Below, piece after piece: positions 1 to 14,900 of a stretch of DNA of 64,000 nt. Position numbers and translations under genes: made by a program. The DNA lies in NCBI GenBank assembly GCA_903813345.2, contig CAIIXF020000003.1, forward strand, positions 18,554,931-18,618,930. Reading direction: 5' to 3'. Source of the DNA: Owenia fusiformis (Eukaryota > Annelida > Polychaeta > Sabellida > Oweniidae). The stretch's first letter is position 1. Each line of letters opens with the position of its first letter. The notes under the pieces were generated by a model. The model saw only the letters and a program-made list of their open reading frames with translations, made no database searches and was not told the DNA's origin.

Positions 1-553
1 AAAAAATGGAAACCCTAATACCATTTTCCTCATATCTTTGTCATTTTGAAAAAAAACTCCCTGATGTTTTACACATTTGTACATCATTTCATTTTCTACC
101 AGCCTACTTTATTTCATGACCATCAGATTGATAGTCACAATGTTACAGTACTTTACAGTACTTTAAAGAACATGCCCAGTAGCCACTTTTGCGCTGTGGG
201 GAAACCTGTATTCATCGTCTAAATTGTCCCTTCCTGTTGGGATATGACAGAGATAGAGTATATGAGAATGACCTCAGGACAATTGCAAACCTCAAAAGTG
301 AGATCATTTGTGTCATTCAGGCTATTCGGATCATTGACAACTGTGCTGTTTTGCCTACAGCGCTACAATGGCCAAATCTGAAGCATGCTATTCAAAGTGC
401 TGTAAAATTGTGACTATCAGTCTTATGGTCATGAAATATTGTAGGGTGGTAGGAAATTAAATGATGCACAAATGTGTGATATATCAGGGAGTAAATCCTT
501 AAAGTGACAAAGATATAAGGAAAATGCAGGGTTTCCATTTTCTGACCACCCTG
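1..553. mobile_element. Truncated mariner-type element with long inverted arms
   Basis: The right end reads ...GACCACCCTG followed by TA, the usual Tc1/mariner target. About 150 bases at the left (1-150) reappear inverted at about 405-540, so this is a long-arm palindromic derivative. The true left terminus lies off the window. Between the arms, a 74-codon plus-strand frame (189-413) resembles the C-terminal end of a mariner transposase (a stretch like NDLRTIANLKSEI), but it is far too short to be functional. The element sits downstream of the last visible exon of the ParB-like gene, probably in an intron. Confidence 0.6.
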
Positions 554-731
554 TACATGGATACATCGATGAATTTGATACAAATTGTGCTTTGCGCTTA
601 CAATCCGCGGCTAGATACACGAAGGGGACTTATAAATACAGTATACGAAATGTTTGATTTATACTTATATCCTCTGGCAAGGTTAAAATCACCATATATC
701 TAGATTATTGCATTCTGATGAGACTACTTAC

Positions 732-3700
732 ACCAACCTTTTTTTCTGGCCCGGTTTCTTGACAGCAAGGAATTCTTTGTATGTCATTTCACCATTGTTG
801 GCCTTAACAACGTGTTGCCAGCAGTCCTTTGTTACATTTATCATTGATGTCTGCTTCATTTGGCCAGATGGTTGTGATTTAATTTCCCCCCTCTCCCATT
901 TGTTCATAAACGTATTGACAGCGTTCCATTTGTCATTGGGTAGCTCGGCAATTCGCGTGTAGTTTTGGTAACTACTTGCGAGCTTCTGTTTGTCCTTAAA
1001 ATACAACATCCAATTGTAAATTATAACATAAAACACTACCTGTACATATAATACTGAATATTGGTTGCATAATGCATTTTTATTGGTTATTAAAATAATA
1101 GATAAGTATGAGTGCAACATCTTAGATACCATAATATTTTATTGTAATTAAGATTGTCGTTTACGGTAGCTATATAATCATAGTGTTACCTCTATCCGTA
1201 GAATTGAGCATAACGTATTCCGCCATAACGTGTTAACTTCTTTTGGCAATACGTCTGGTATTATATCCGTATCCAATATCTTCACTAGCTGCCTTCTGAA
1301 AAGCTTAACCATATCGGGATAAGTTTTCTTCAGATGTGTCCCCATCACCTCGTTGTGATCCATCCCAAGTTTTAAGATCTGCGTATTTGACAAGCCCCAG
1401 TACACCTGTGGATTACATTAAATCTCATATGTCAGCTATAAGACCAGTATACTCTTTTGACATTTAAAATATGAATAAAATCAATAAAATACACGTTATA
1501 TTTACATGTTAACATTTTTCACTCTATTATTTTTAGAATTAGAATTGCAAAAGGCATTGCGATTTGATATTCAATATCATATAAATTTAGTATACCTTAA
1601 TGCACCATTTGCTAAATTTTGACTCATCACTGCACCCATCTTTCAAATGAAGTTCTTTGAGGGCAGCCAAAGTGTGATTCCCTCCTATCACTTCGACCGT
1701 GTGCAGCCCTTCCTCCACAGCTGCTTTGTCTATGGGAACAGATGATGTGATGTTCCCCAGCATAATGGTGAAGCTGGCATCTGGCCTAGCTTCAATTGAT
1801 TTTCTGATCTTTTCCACCTGTGAACTGTGCAAGTCTCGTACCCGGTTCACATCAGATGGAGACTCCAAACATCTAATTGGGACTGTGATGAAGTCACCTA
1901 AACAGAGTTGAACAAAAGTATTATAGACTGCAGCTAGGCAGCTATTTTCAAATGTGTAAGACCAATGGTATGCATTGACCAAATGGGAAATAACCGAAGT
2001 TAAAATTTCAAGGAGATAAAACTTCAAAAACTGACTCAGTACAAATATACAGTAATGATAATGTTATCGTTCTTTTCAAAAAGTGTTCTCTCTGATTATC
2101 TTAAAATCATTTAGGAATACCAATGTGTATTTGTAAAGTGTATACGTATTTCGATGAGTTGATTAATCATTATATGCGTTGCTAACATCAAATAAAATGA
2201 AACTATTAGCATACCAATAAGTTGCGCCTTGACCGCAAGATCTGTTTCTCCACTGGCCCCTACGGGGTTGATCGAACGTTGACTTTGCCTATCTTTTGAG
2301 ACTGGAGATGTCTGGAATAAAAGTAAAAAAGTACAAATAGACGATCGCAAAACAAGCGAGCGACCAATGACACATTCCCTATGTGAAATATATAAGCGGG
2401 GATCCAACGTCTTGTAGCAAGACTAAGTTAATAAGAAACGTATATAAATAAAATGCCTGTATGTCCCTATTTTCATGGTAGTCTTCTTATCTTAAAAATC
2501 TTTAACTCGTGTTGAAATGTGATCAGTGTATATTACACTAATAGCTCTACTTATTGCAATTATTCATAGTAACTGATCCACTCTGGTCCACAAGTTAATT
2601 CTACATTTCTTGATTCGCTCTTTGATCAGAACGTTCGCAAATATGTACTGAAAAAGCACTAAAAAAGGACAAAATTTGATTGGTCAATATTTTCTCACTA
2701 TGCATTTCGCGTAGCTATTTGCGTGACCCGAAAGTTCTAAATCAAACTAATTACGCAATTTTGTTTTTACACCCGCACGCTAAATAAAACAATGACAACA
2801 TCGGAAGTATTCTTCTTTGTCATTGCTTTAATAGTCAGTATACGGAGTTTAATCAATAAACGTTTTCAACGTAACTCTATGATGTAATTTGAAAATGAAT
2901 ACTTTTATTCAGTTGATGCATCGATGTTGCAGTTTGTAGTGCGGTAAGATTGGCATGAAAGTATTGAAAGTCGAATGGAATTATTTTTTCCAATATGGCG
3001 ACTAGTCAACTGATCATGTGACCTTCTCTTATTTTCTCACTTTTCAATCATCGTTTTTACCACGCTATGAATCAATACAATGAAAAAAATAGCTGTTATA
3101 TTAAGATTAATAAGAGATCAATCGTTTATAATATTTTTTTATATCGTTTGAAAAATAGGTGTGAAAATCCCCATGTTAAACCTATGAGGGAAAACAAGGA
3201 AGTATAAATTTGTTCCTCCGCGAACTGCATCATGGGAAATATTTTGAGGAAAGATTTTCGCGTCTCCTCTTTTGAAGAGGGAACAGCGATTTCGGCAATT
3301 CTGAATTGGCATTGATCGCGTTACTGGTTTTTAAAACATAATTTACTCTTGTTCCCGCAATAGGTCTGAAAGTGTCATCACAGTGGACATTTAAAGTTTA
3401 TTTGATGTTTGATTTGTGATTGGCCTTAATGTCGTCTCGATGGCTTAACTAATGTACAAGAGTGAAGCCAATGATAAAATTAAACTTAGATGTATGACTG
3501 ACCAAAATTGAATTTAACATGAATTTAGGTGTACCCTGTTGTTGTAACAGACTTCATATAAATCATATCGTTGATACTATAGGCCTAGCGATATTATCAA
3601 AATTCAGTCATATCACTTTTAACGATACATGCGATAGTTTATAATTTACTTGTAACCATACATATTTTTAACTCCTTGACATGTATTTATGTCTCGCAAT

Positions 3701-6700
3701 GTACGGGGACTGACAGATATTATCTCCCAAATACTTAAAACATGTCCATGCATAATGAACCTGATCACCTCTGAAAAATTCAGCAATGCCAAACGCCATC
3801 GGTCCAATGCATTATTAAATCTAATTTTGTAAAGAATGATAAAGTCTTTTACTTAATACTCATTCCTCATAGTTTTATCAATAATGTTATAAAAGGTCTT
3901 ACATCCTTTATATTAACCAACTGACTATTTTATATTTTGTTTTATTCATATACTTTATTTTACTATCAAGAGAACTTGTGAGAGTATGTTCATCTTTTAG
4001 TAAGTTGGGCGTAAACTGACTCAAACAGAACGCGTGTGGTATGTCATGGTCAATGACCATGACTGACCACTTACATAAATATTTCGCCTTGAATCATGAA
4101 ATCGTAATTGCGAGATGGTATCCTCCAATTCAAAAATAGCATAATTTCGAAGTTTAGATCTAATCCAAAAATAGTTGCAAAAATAATACATCTTGCATCC
4201 ACAAAACCTAGGCTGAAAAGTGACTACAATTACAGTAGGATCTAGTGAGTCAAATAAAATATTAAACAATTAATCATCTTCATAACAAAAGCTGATCTTT
4301 CCTCATGTGGCTCAATGAGGTTAACATTCTATGAGGTTACTCATTCTATGTCAGGGACATAGAATGAGTAAAACAATAAATTACAAAGTCAGTAAAAGGA
4401 CAGAGCGAGGAAAATAATTAAAAAGATATTCCAGGTATACTGCTCGTTGGGTCAATAATTGTCATTCAAGGTTATTGAATTAGTAAAACAATAAATTACG
4501 AAGTCAGTGAAAGTACAGATTGAGGGGAGCAATTAAAAATATAATCCCTTTCAGGTATATGAGAAATGAGACCCTTCTCACTGAGATCTATCCCAGTAGG
4601 TCATTGAGCCCAGGCTCCTTTATATGATATTAAATTTCAAAATTCACAACGATATTTATTGGATGCAAGAAAATATGAGTAAACCTAATTACACAGGAAC
4701 GGGGGCATTTTTTAGCACTTGACAGCATTCATATATAACAGTTTATTATTTGAATATAATTTTTGCGATCGTGATGTTCTTTGTACTACAAAAAGTTATC
4801 ATGTGATTTACATCTGGTTTGTTTTATCTGAAAGGAAGTGAATACATTGAGAATTAGGTGGAATTTTATGTAGATTAAATAAGTATTTCTGATTTTGCAA
4901 AGAATGTTCAAACCCCAGAAACCGTTTGAGGGTTAAATAAATATATGAGTAGCCACTAGTGACAAAATTATAATTAAATAAATAGGAGTAGCCACCACAT
5001 ACGAAACAAAGAATAGCATAAATTTGAGGAATATTAAAGCTTTAAATGTATAAAATCGCTCTGCCCACTAGTTGTCGGGATATTCTAAAATGCCAGCCCT
5101 GATTGAATGTTGACTCTGCCTCTGTATAATGTATATAAACATACTTAAGCCAAATCAAATGTTTTATATATTAAAATATAACCAATATTTTTTATTTTTC
5201 ATTTACATGTATTTCAATAAGTTGGTTTTTAATTTTTATATTAATGAAACTTTCATTTCTCATCAAAATGATCTGATCAGAAAAATCAATGACAAAAATC
5301 AGATAGAAAAATACATTGACCATCAGACGCACAAGTGTTTCAAACCTTAACATTTTGATAACTGTTAAAATGTGAGTTTGATGCATAAATTCCAGTCAGC
5401 CTTGTGATTATTTAGTTGGGGTTTAGTAAGTTTTTAGTAAGTTGAAGTTGGGTTAAACATCACAACACACAAACTATTATAGATGTGAGTCAAAATTGCA
5501 TGGTCAGTACAAAGTTTGGAAACCGTTCAAACCGTTGAATAGAACAGAAATAGAACCATTCTCGCGAGCATGATTGACTGTTGGTATTTAGGTATACATA
5601 TCCTCAATACATGATACGAACATAATAAATTACACAATATAATAAAATCAGAAGGATTGACCAGTTGTTTGTTGTCAAGTTGACGACAAATAATTGTTTA
5701 TTATCCCGGGTTTATTATAAAGTTAGAAAACAAACACATTTGGAGCTAATTTTTAATTGATATTAATGAATTGCCACTGAATGATAGTGTTAATGATATA
5801 GTTATCGCAAGCAAACCCAGGGCTACACTGATAACAGCAGCAGGGTTTAATTAGTCTGGTACTTGTGCTATATGGTTGCTGATTTATGGCCATTACTTGG
5901 GGTTGTTAAGCCTTGTCGAATTACAAGTCTGGTGTTCGTATGTATCATACCTAAGAGGTGGTCCTCTATTTTAGCCATATCATATCATAATTTTCAATTC
6001 ATGAATATCATCATTAGGGATATAACGGGACGATTATAATGTATTTTCTGAGATGAGGGGTATACTTCCGTTATTTGTTGATCGCCCCACGTATTTCATA
6101 AAGTTAAAGCGTGGAATATGTTAATCAGTTACACTCTGTGTGGTTTAAGCGATCGAGTAAGTTTGACCATTTTGTCCGAATGTTTAGATTGCGATTTGAC
6201 CAAAGTTACATTTAACTACACGTAACAATTATACATGTAGATGAGAAGATCATTCACTGAAAATTTCATGGAAAAATATCAAGTATTGATAAAGTTAGAG
6301 CAAATACTGCATTACTTCTGGGACAACCCTCTTATAAATAAGATCTCTCAAATACCTAAGAACCATGTTTTACATTGTATCAAAAAGGTTACCTGATATA
6401 TCACTCTGATAAAGCACTATTGAGTCAACATTTGTATTGAGATATTATTTTACCCATCCATTGTAGTTTTACACTTTGCTGACACTGGTTACATAATATT
6501 ATTGCTATGTTTATTTCAAACCGCATAGTATCTTTCAACTTTAATCGAAGTTAAAATATCGAATAAAAGGTTGTTCTAGGTTTCCGGACCACGTGTAATC
6601 AAATGCAAAGTGGTTTATAGTTTCTAAAAGCGTCCTTCCGAATGCTCATAATTTCCGTATACTGAACTGTCAATGTCAGCAAATATGAAGTTAATATGAG

Positions 6701-7971
6701 TTGCTTACTTTCAAGACAAGATATGAAATATATAATCTAAGGTCACATTCTTAAGCTCTCCTTAATTTCCAAAGTTTGAATCAAACCTCAATAAAAGTTC
6801 ATACTTATTATTCCTTGTAAAATTATATTCCCATATTTGGTGAATCGAGGTAATGCCTAATTTTCAAAAAATTCAAAATATTGTTTTGTTTTTTGCTGTG
6901 TCGCTACTTGCCAGAGAACCTACTTTAACAAAAAGAACAATTATCTTATACTCACCAAATCCAAGTTACATGTATCAGCATCGTCTACAAAGGAACTTAG
7001 CTGTTGTTGTGATAATGGATCGGGCAAACCTGAAAAAGCAATATACTATTTCATGACACATCAAATCCAGAACGCCATTTAAATTGGAACGCCATATCGA
7101 TCTTATGAACTTTAACAAGCAATATTTAAGTTGTGTTCAAACATAGTTGGAATAGCAAAATAACGAGCCACTGCAACATAGTTTATACTTTACTTGTATT
7201 TACACTCACATTTCCGACCGGTTTCCTCCCAAAGATTGCAGAACAACGTTCTTGACACTCTAGTTGCCGCCTCTAGAAACCTTTTGCTAAAATCGTTCTT
7301 TCCGGTTTGTAAGGACCGCAGATGCACGGTTGTGTCTGCTGCTTTCTCGAGGACATGGTCCCAAATAAGCATCTGTAATTGAAATATATGTTGAAAACAA
7401 GTGTGCACCTTTACATTTGTGCATAAGGAGAGATTATTTTCCCAAACACAAAAATCATACCTATTGTAAATGGTTATAAAATTACAGATGTATGCAAAAA
7501 AGCTATATTTCCTCTAGTTTTAATTCGCGAGATTGATACTTTGGTCAACATATAGTTCCCCTCTTGAAAAATTGCAGATACTGGAAGAATATGATAAGGT
7601 CTTATGGACACAATTGTCAACACCCGATTTCTAGAATATAAATATTTACATGATCTAAAGTTTTATGCGAACTCCTTCTCATTGAACCACGGGGAGAAAG
7701 TCACCCCTCTCTTATATTCTCTATGTTTACAGGTTAATAAATAGCCTAGAAGAAAAGAGGGATGGAGGCCTTACTCCCCATGAATTGCTCCAAAGTCAAC
7801 CCGATTTGCACAATTCTAATAGAAATTACTAACCTTTATATATTCGCCCTGCTTTTGTAATTTTGCTTGGTAAACACCCCTTATCTCATAGAGTTCCGTC
7901 TCTAACTCTTTTTGAAGGTATATTTTACCACCGCTTTCAATCATATGCCAATCATTCAGAAACGAAGCCAT
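732..7971 (-). CDS. ParB/sulfiredoxin-fold domain protein, multi-exon, 3' end off window
   Basis: Seven minus-strand exons join in one frame with GT/AG junctions: 7971-7834, 7372-7210, 7029-6956, 2311-2215, 1897-1596, 1405-1190 and 994-732. The last ends on a strong donor (GTAAGT), so the gene continues past the left edge. The chosen start is the ATG at 7971 (MASFLNDW), because the upstream candidate exon does not join in frame. Residues ~159-255 look like a ParB N-terminal (sulfiredoxin-fold) domain. A strand VPIRCLES is followed by a helix (SSQVEKIRKSIEA) and the signature GGNHTLAALKEL, in the place of the bacterial GERRLRAAK box. That family includes CTP-dependent DNA-sliding clamps, nucleases and transcriptional regulators; which activity applies here is unknown. 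The downstream part (exons 7-8) is helical and Lys-rich. The 4.6-kb gap between exons 3 and 4 of this model (6956-2311) could hide more exons. Confidence 0.72.
3950..4160 (+). repeat. Dispersed repeat, copy 1 (inverted relative to 14760-14965)
   Basis: About 200 bases here, including the near-palindrome around CATGGTCAATGACCATG, recur inverted at 14760-14965 with moderate divergence. This copy lies in the large intron of the ParB-like gene and the other in an intron of the DUF7869-type gene. I saw no coding frame in it. The rest of that ParB intron (2312-6955) shows no exon I could support. Confidence 0.6.
6241..6330 (+). mobile_element. Half copy of the GGGTTGTCCC MITE family
   Basis: These ~90 bases match the right half of the palindromic MITE at 28049-28208, from a shared ACTGAAAATTTCATGG segment to the terminus CTTCTGGGACAACCCT. 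The left half is missing. The copy lies inside an intron of the ParB-like gene. Confidence 0.7.
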
Positions 7972-8798
7972 GTTGGAATTGCAAGCGATTGCAATTGTCT
8001 GCATGCGTGTATAAGTATATCAGATTGTAAAAACGTTGATGCTATAAACTATGACGCTAAGGCCAGAAGATAGTCACACAACCGTTCAACCCTGACAAAC
8101 GTAACACACAGCTTTGCTATATTTATGAGACCTTGATTTTGATTTTGATCATCTGGTTTTAGAATCGAACATTTTAGCATAGAAATTCCGGACACATAAT
8201 TACTTTTTGAGAGGTTGATATTTTTTGTAAACTGAAACGATAGGTTACTATATCTAGCATCTCAAAACAATATTTCAAAAGTAAAGAGGGGACACAGTAC
8301 AACCTGTTAATTCGATTTACTTTCATTTCAATGAAACCTATCTTATTCAAACATCTCCTAACTTGAACACTGAACACTCATGTGACTCATATAAACATGT
8401 GCTTGTCTTACTCAAACTGTTTCAAAAATAGTTCACATGTTTTGCATAACATTGCTCAAATGGTTTTAATTTAGCTTTTGTTTATTTTTGTGTCAATATT
8501 TCCAAAGAGAAAATCCAATAGTCTAAATCACAACTGGCCTTCCAAATCCAGAATCTCAAGATGCGAAATCCTGTCTAATCCGACACCTTTAACTCGTTCC
8601 GATGGCGTTCAGATTAATCAGGTTTTACTGTATTGCAGATTGTAAAATACTATACACGTATCAAGTTAACCAATTGGATAAGGCATACCAGTCGTGAAAT
8701 GCATGACATTCCATAGCCTCGGGGTGAGAGCCAACAAGTCACCCAGAAACTAAAATAATTGTGTCCACACATCGTGCGCAAGTGAATCTTTTGTTTAC

Positions 8799-8907
8799 CT
8801 GTAACTGACGTTATATGCCAACTAAATAAGTTAATGAAGGACGAATACACGGAATAATCTAGAGTTTGGACACTTTGGAAATTCGAAAACGAATCAGAAG
8901 TCGACAT
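8799..8907 (-). other. Candidate 5' exon upstream of the ParB-like gene
   Basis: A 36-codon open frame starts at the ATG at 8907 and ends at a good donor (GTAAAC) at 8798. It leaves phase 1, which does not fit the frame of the exon at 7971, so it is probably 5' untranslated sequence, an alternative first exon, or chance. It begins 15 bp from the candidate first codon of the plus-strand gene at 8922. If real, the two genes share a very tight bidirectional promoter. Confidence 0.3.
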
Positions 8908-8921
8908 AGAAAGTGTTGAAA

Positions 8922-11900
8922 ATGGATAGATGGACCCTATATATTTGTCTCATTTTATATATATATGGATACACTTACTCAACTAAAACACCCGGTGCTT
9001 GCAACAATGCGGTAAGTAATGAATTTATGTGCCAATTCTAACAAGAAACCCCCAAATACAAAAATAATTGCAACTGCATAATAATCATAAATTCCGGCGT
9101 TGGTGTTCTTATGGCTAGTACTGTGTTTTCTATCTGGTTTACACAATACTTACTCTTCCTTCCTTATCTTCCTTTGCCAAAACATTACCAAGGAATAGTA
9201 GTTATTATGAAACCAGTGAAAATAAAACAAAAATCAATTTCGATTTTCAGGGTGAAAGCTTTCTTTTAAACACTACATCTGAAGATCCACTTGGAATATC
9301 CCTCGATATAGCGAACGATAACAACGAAGACCCTCTTGGAATATCTCTTGAAAATAATGATCAGCCACTTGGTATTTCACTTATCTGTCAAGATGATACT
9401 GATACTAGCGCTGACAATTCAAAACTAGATGTATTCGCTTTTTGCGACGATGATGACAAATACGAAAAAGCGGTTAAAACACCTTCAAAAACTCGGCATA
9501 ACGAAAACAAACAATTAACCAGTACTCCCATTGCACCATCCAAAAATCTGATGAAAAGCAACTTATGGAATGAAAGCTTTAGCGATTATGACGACGAAAC
9601 ATCTGCTATAGATAGCTTAAAAGAGTTACTACCAGAAGACTTAGGAAGCGTTACCCCGAAGGTCAACATCGGTACTTTCTCAACAGGTGGGTTATATTCC
9701 GCTCTCGTAGGCGCCCTGCCGATTGAGTATTGTGTTCAGAAATGCGATTTCTAACAAATTTCTCAATCGGACTGAAGCAGCCCGATGAATCGGAGCTAAT
9801 GCGAGGCTAGCATATAAGGGATCAACTCAAAAGTTCAATGTATTTAAACAGATAATTAGCGACCCCCATTCATAACTGTGTTTAAAATGTTAATGCATTT
9901 ATATCTAGTATACACTATACACTGTATATAACATAAAATGTAATGCAAATCAATTCTTCGTTAAATATTTCAATCTGTATTTTTGTAAAGTTTCAGTGAT
10001 ATTAGACGTCAGATTGCGTGTTTAATTAGAAAACAAAGTCACAGCGAAAATGTATCAGTTAAAGTTAAAAATCACACAAAATGACACAATCACCAGCTGA
10101 ATATTTTAAATGTATAAAATTTTGTTCATTTTAGCCCCAAAACGTGAAAGAACGGTTTCTAGGATATTGGAAAAAAGCTTAAGACACGGTTCATTACTCC
10201 AGATTAAGTATATGAAGAAATGCTGCAGTTCAAAGTGTCATTTGAATTTGAACATGGACATGGCTCGTAGATGTAGGGAGATTTTATGGACGAAGGATTT
10301 CGAATCGAGACACGAATGGTTGATTCAGAAATTAAGAGACGCAAAACATCGCAATGGCAAATATTTTTTAATGATTGAAAGTGGATTGGGAATATGTTCA
10401 AAAGCATTTTGCCAACTTTTTTATATAAGCAAAGGATTCTATTATAAATCAGTGAAGGATTACGAAAACGGAGTTTTATCAACAGGTTATCAAAGGCGCA
10501 GAAGTAAAACATCACTCTATGATGATGCTAAATTTTGGTTAGAAGAATATGCGACTTATCACGCTGACCGTATGCCCGATTCAGCAGACATTATGCTTCC
10601 CTACAAGACGAGGAAAGAGGGATTGTACCTTCGATACAAAAGCGAAAGAGTCGAAAAATTTCGAAACTTTTTCAGCAAAACAAGTTTTATGCGTATGTGG
10701 GCCGACATGTTTCCCCATCTCAAGATTAAAAAGGTAAGTGTAATATGAAACCAGTTCATGTTATGAATTAAAAACAAATGCTTTCATTTCCTCATAGGTA
10801 TATGCAACATTTAACTTCACTAAAAAGCCCTACATGTATTTTTATACCATCACGACTTAAAGTCAGTGTGTACTTTGTATTTTTGCAATTTTAAAAAGTA
10901 GACCACTGAATATTCTAGTTTTTCGTACATTATAAAGAATTACCGACCTACAAAAAAAATTCGAAGTAGACTTTGACTTTTTGTGCAAAAACGAAATATG
11001 AAGACGATGTGTGGAATGAATTATGGTTATCTGAAAATAGCACATGAAAATGAATGTCAACACGGGCGGCCCTCTTTGTTACACCTATTTTAACAGCAGC
11101 AATATCGAAACTTCGATATTTGACACTAGTTTCGATCGTTAAAACATCAAATACATACGTCTATGCTCTAATTGTTCAACCGTTATGGCTGGATAACTAT
11201 AGCCATGCATGTATCATGTATAATATGAAATGTTTATGAATGCACCCACATTTCCATGGAAATTGCATCCGTACCCAAACCCAAAAAAATGAAATAGAAT
11301 TCATAACGCCGATGAAAAGTGCATTCGGACCACAACGTCGAAAATTGGGCATGATTTGCCGAAATATACATATACTCACCAAACGAAGATTGTTAACAGT
11401 TCTCGAAATATAACTCTGTATAATTACAAACTTTTATTGAGTGCAGCTATACGTACTTTTTAGCCAACATTCTCTTTTGACTGCCTATTTTTCAATGATG
11501 CAAAATATGATAAATATAATGCAAAACTATTTCTATGTGGTCAAATAGTTTATTGTAACTAAACTTAAATAATAAACTACAATAGAAGTTACACGATATT
11601 ATAATGCGTTAATTAAAAGATGTTACGTAATAATAATAGAAAATACAGGGTGTCCGGAAAGTAAAGATACAAATGCTCTAACTTCAATAGATTTACCTGT
11701 TGTGAGATATAATTGCTACAGATTGTAGAATGACATTTCAACAATATATCCTGTAACTGTCATGACATATAGATTCAAAATGAAAAGGTTATGGTCGTTA
11801 TGGTAACGGGAGTTGGGGGTATATGGAGCAGCGTCACAATTCAGTTTTATTGTCTTTTATAAATCTTTTTCCTATTCCTATCATCATGGCACTCAACCCA

Positions 11901-14900
11901 TTTGTTCCTATAAAACATCAAATTATGTCCCACAACAGCATGAAGATTAGTACTCTAATATTTTCTTATCATTTAACATAACTACTATAATCCAGTATTA
12001 TGTTTTCCCCACATTATCTATATGTTCATGGTGCATCTTGACCAGAGATTCAAAGACCGGACAAAACCGCTGCTGTTTGTCTTCAGATTGCTGATAACAT
12101 TCGCTTCTAGTTGAGTCTCATTTGAATACTGAACTTCTAACAAATATCGCTTTGGGATGCTCATTAAGGTAAAAGTCTAAAGGGGCCTTTTTTCAGGTAA
12201 ATATGGGACATTGTAAAAAAAGGTTTAGTGTCAAGACACTCCATTTTGAGATTTGTTGGCTTTGCTTTGTGAACTGGTGTATTTTTGTGGAGGTGGAATA
12301 TTGACTTTCATCATTAACCCAGGGAACTTTTATTTTAAGCACTTCTATAATATTTCTTTGATTACATTGATGACATAACATAGTTCTGACGTGTATCAAT
12401 GACACCATTATACATAAGAGAACATAATAGCAACAATAATACAATATTCAAGAAAACAAAATACTGATAGAAAACACAATGATGAAGACTGTATCAAATG
12501 GTTATATTTTAGCAATTAATCAGATTTTAGCGATGATCTGGTACCACTCCACATACCTCTCACCTCCGTAACCATGACAACCGTAACTTTAACCGGTTTA
12601 GACTATATGCGATGAGAGTTGGTAGACACATTGTAATAATGTTCCTCTACAATCTGTAGCAATTTCATTGCAAAACTCCTAAATCTCTTAAAATTTTAGT
12701 ATTTGTATCTTTACTTTTCGGACACCCTGTACATCAACATTAAAATACCACCAACAGATTATTTGATTTAGACTATCAAATACTCATTATTTTATGGTCC
12801 TCAATTATGCTTACTCTATTATAGCCTATTAAATTCAAATAACACTCACAAGTGCATCTTTATACAAGATAATTCAAGTTCACTATTTGGCTCGCCTCTG
12901 TGTCAAGTAGAATTGATTGTAATTTAGCGTAGGGAACACCCTTCTTCAAAGGACTTGATCTATACTTGCTTGTTAAATTAAACACATTGCAGCAAGGATG
13001 TCTTATCATTTTGAAAAGTATTGAAAGTGAATAAATTCATCTAAACAAATAAATGTAAATGTACTAATACTTAGAACCTTTCTGAAACTCCAAATTCACA
13101 TGTGTCATCATTTACCTTGTTATACAAACCAGATATGCGCAGCTAAAATATATCAAAACATCATAATCAGGTTATTAGTGCAACATAAAACTGGGTAATT
13201 TATACGACATACCCAATTTTCCCTTGTGTGAGCCTAAACAGGCATATTCAAAGGGGGGGGGGCATTTTCCCATTTTTATAGCTGTTGAAGTTCACATTGA
13301 AGGTATTATGATATTATGGAGTAAGTAGATCTTAAAATTGGCAGCTTTTTGCAAGTAGTGAAAACTAGTAAGGAAGTGTCAAGCGATGTCATTCATAGTT
13401 GATGATACACAAACACCCAAAAGCATGGTCACTTTCTCAAAACACTAGTGGACAGGTACTTTGGAAAATGACGGCTTCTTTATTAAACATTTGATATTTG
13501 GCCTTTTTACCATGGTGAGACAAGCCTCTTCACTATAATATAATAATAAGGCGAAATCATCAATGAATATATATCAAGTAAAAGTTGTTTTTATTTCAGA
13601 CAAACTGTTTCACTAAATGTGATAAATGTGTGAGTCTAAACAGACGCCTTGAGAGAACGCTGAACCCGGAACGAAGAAGACTGATTAAACAGTCACTCAA
13701 CGAGCATAACAATAGGCAAATGTAAGTAGTACCACTTTTTAGCAATGACATACATGATTGTTGCATCATGTTCAGTATGTTTTAAAAATTGCATTCAACC
13801 TGCCTTGTAAGTTCGGGTGAATAAGTCCGCTAACGGAAACTCTGGTAACTTTGTATTTATTAAGGTGTCACTTTACAGTTGGTACGCAAATATCTGTTAT
13901 ATTCATTTTGTGGTTGGTTTCGATCACAGCATTTCGTTATACTTACATTGATTAGTCACTGCCTATGATAAGACCATTTAGCATCATTCTGGTCAATCTG
14001 TTTATCTTATCTTCATTTATACTCTGTCGCTATGGGACTAATGGTTTCATATTTTGGAGGTCTCTGGTTATTTATCAATAGGGGCTACATGTACACCATA
14101 CGTCCCCGGTTGGCAAAATCCTTATAATCTACCAACGTTCGAATTCGGCTTGTTTTTTTAAATGTATAAATCGTCGTCTGTGTATGGCAAAATCAGATCT
14201 ATGAGGGTGACAAAATTACAAGCAACGTGTACGATTGATATACCAATTTATTCTTTACAACCTCAAATCAATATCTCCCAAAAGATTCACGATATGTTAT
14301 AAATTGATGAAGTTATCAAGGATTCAAAGTGCAAAAATGGGTGAAAAAAGTTTAAATGCTCCCAAATAATAAGAATGGTAACCATTCTTATATAAAAATA
14401 ATTCATCATTGTTAAACACCTTTGTTTAAGTGAAATGAAGTGTACACTTTTAGGATTTTTAGAAAATAGATATGACAAGGAATGACATTTGTCAGAAATA
14501 TTCCAAAATATTTTATGTTGGGCCTGTTGCTATCTCTGATTCTCTCTTTAAGAATATCACACTTATGGACGTTTTATAGAGCTGCGCAATAAGTGATGAC
14601 GTAATTTCTTATCTGACAGTGGGGTGATCAGTATCGGCCAAAGACAAAGGCTTATTCCGCTAGTGCATGGTTAAAGTCCGACCCATGGTCATATGTAACA
14701 ACATTTGAATTTGAAGAACATATACACGTTTCGTACATCTTGTGTGGTTTTGTTAAACTTCATGTTATTTTTGAATTAAAAGATACCATCTTCCAATTAA
14801 GATTTCATGACCCAAGGCGAAATATTTATGTAAGTGGTCAGTCATGGTCACCGACCATGACATACCACACGCCTTCTGTTTGAGTAAGTTCAGGCCCAAC

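Noticed and set aside
8799-8907. First coding exon of the ParB-like gene
   Set aside because: Its donor phase does not match the next exon, so it was kept only as a candidate untranslated or alternative exon.
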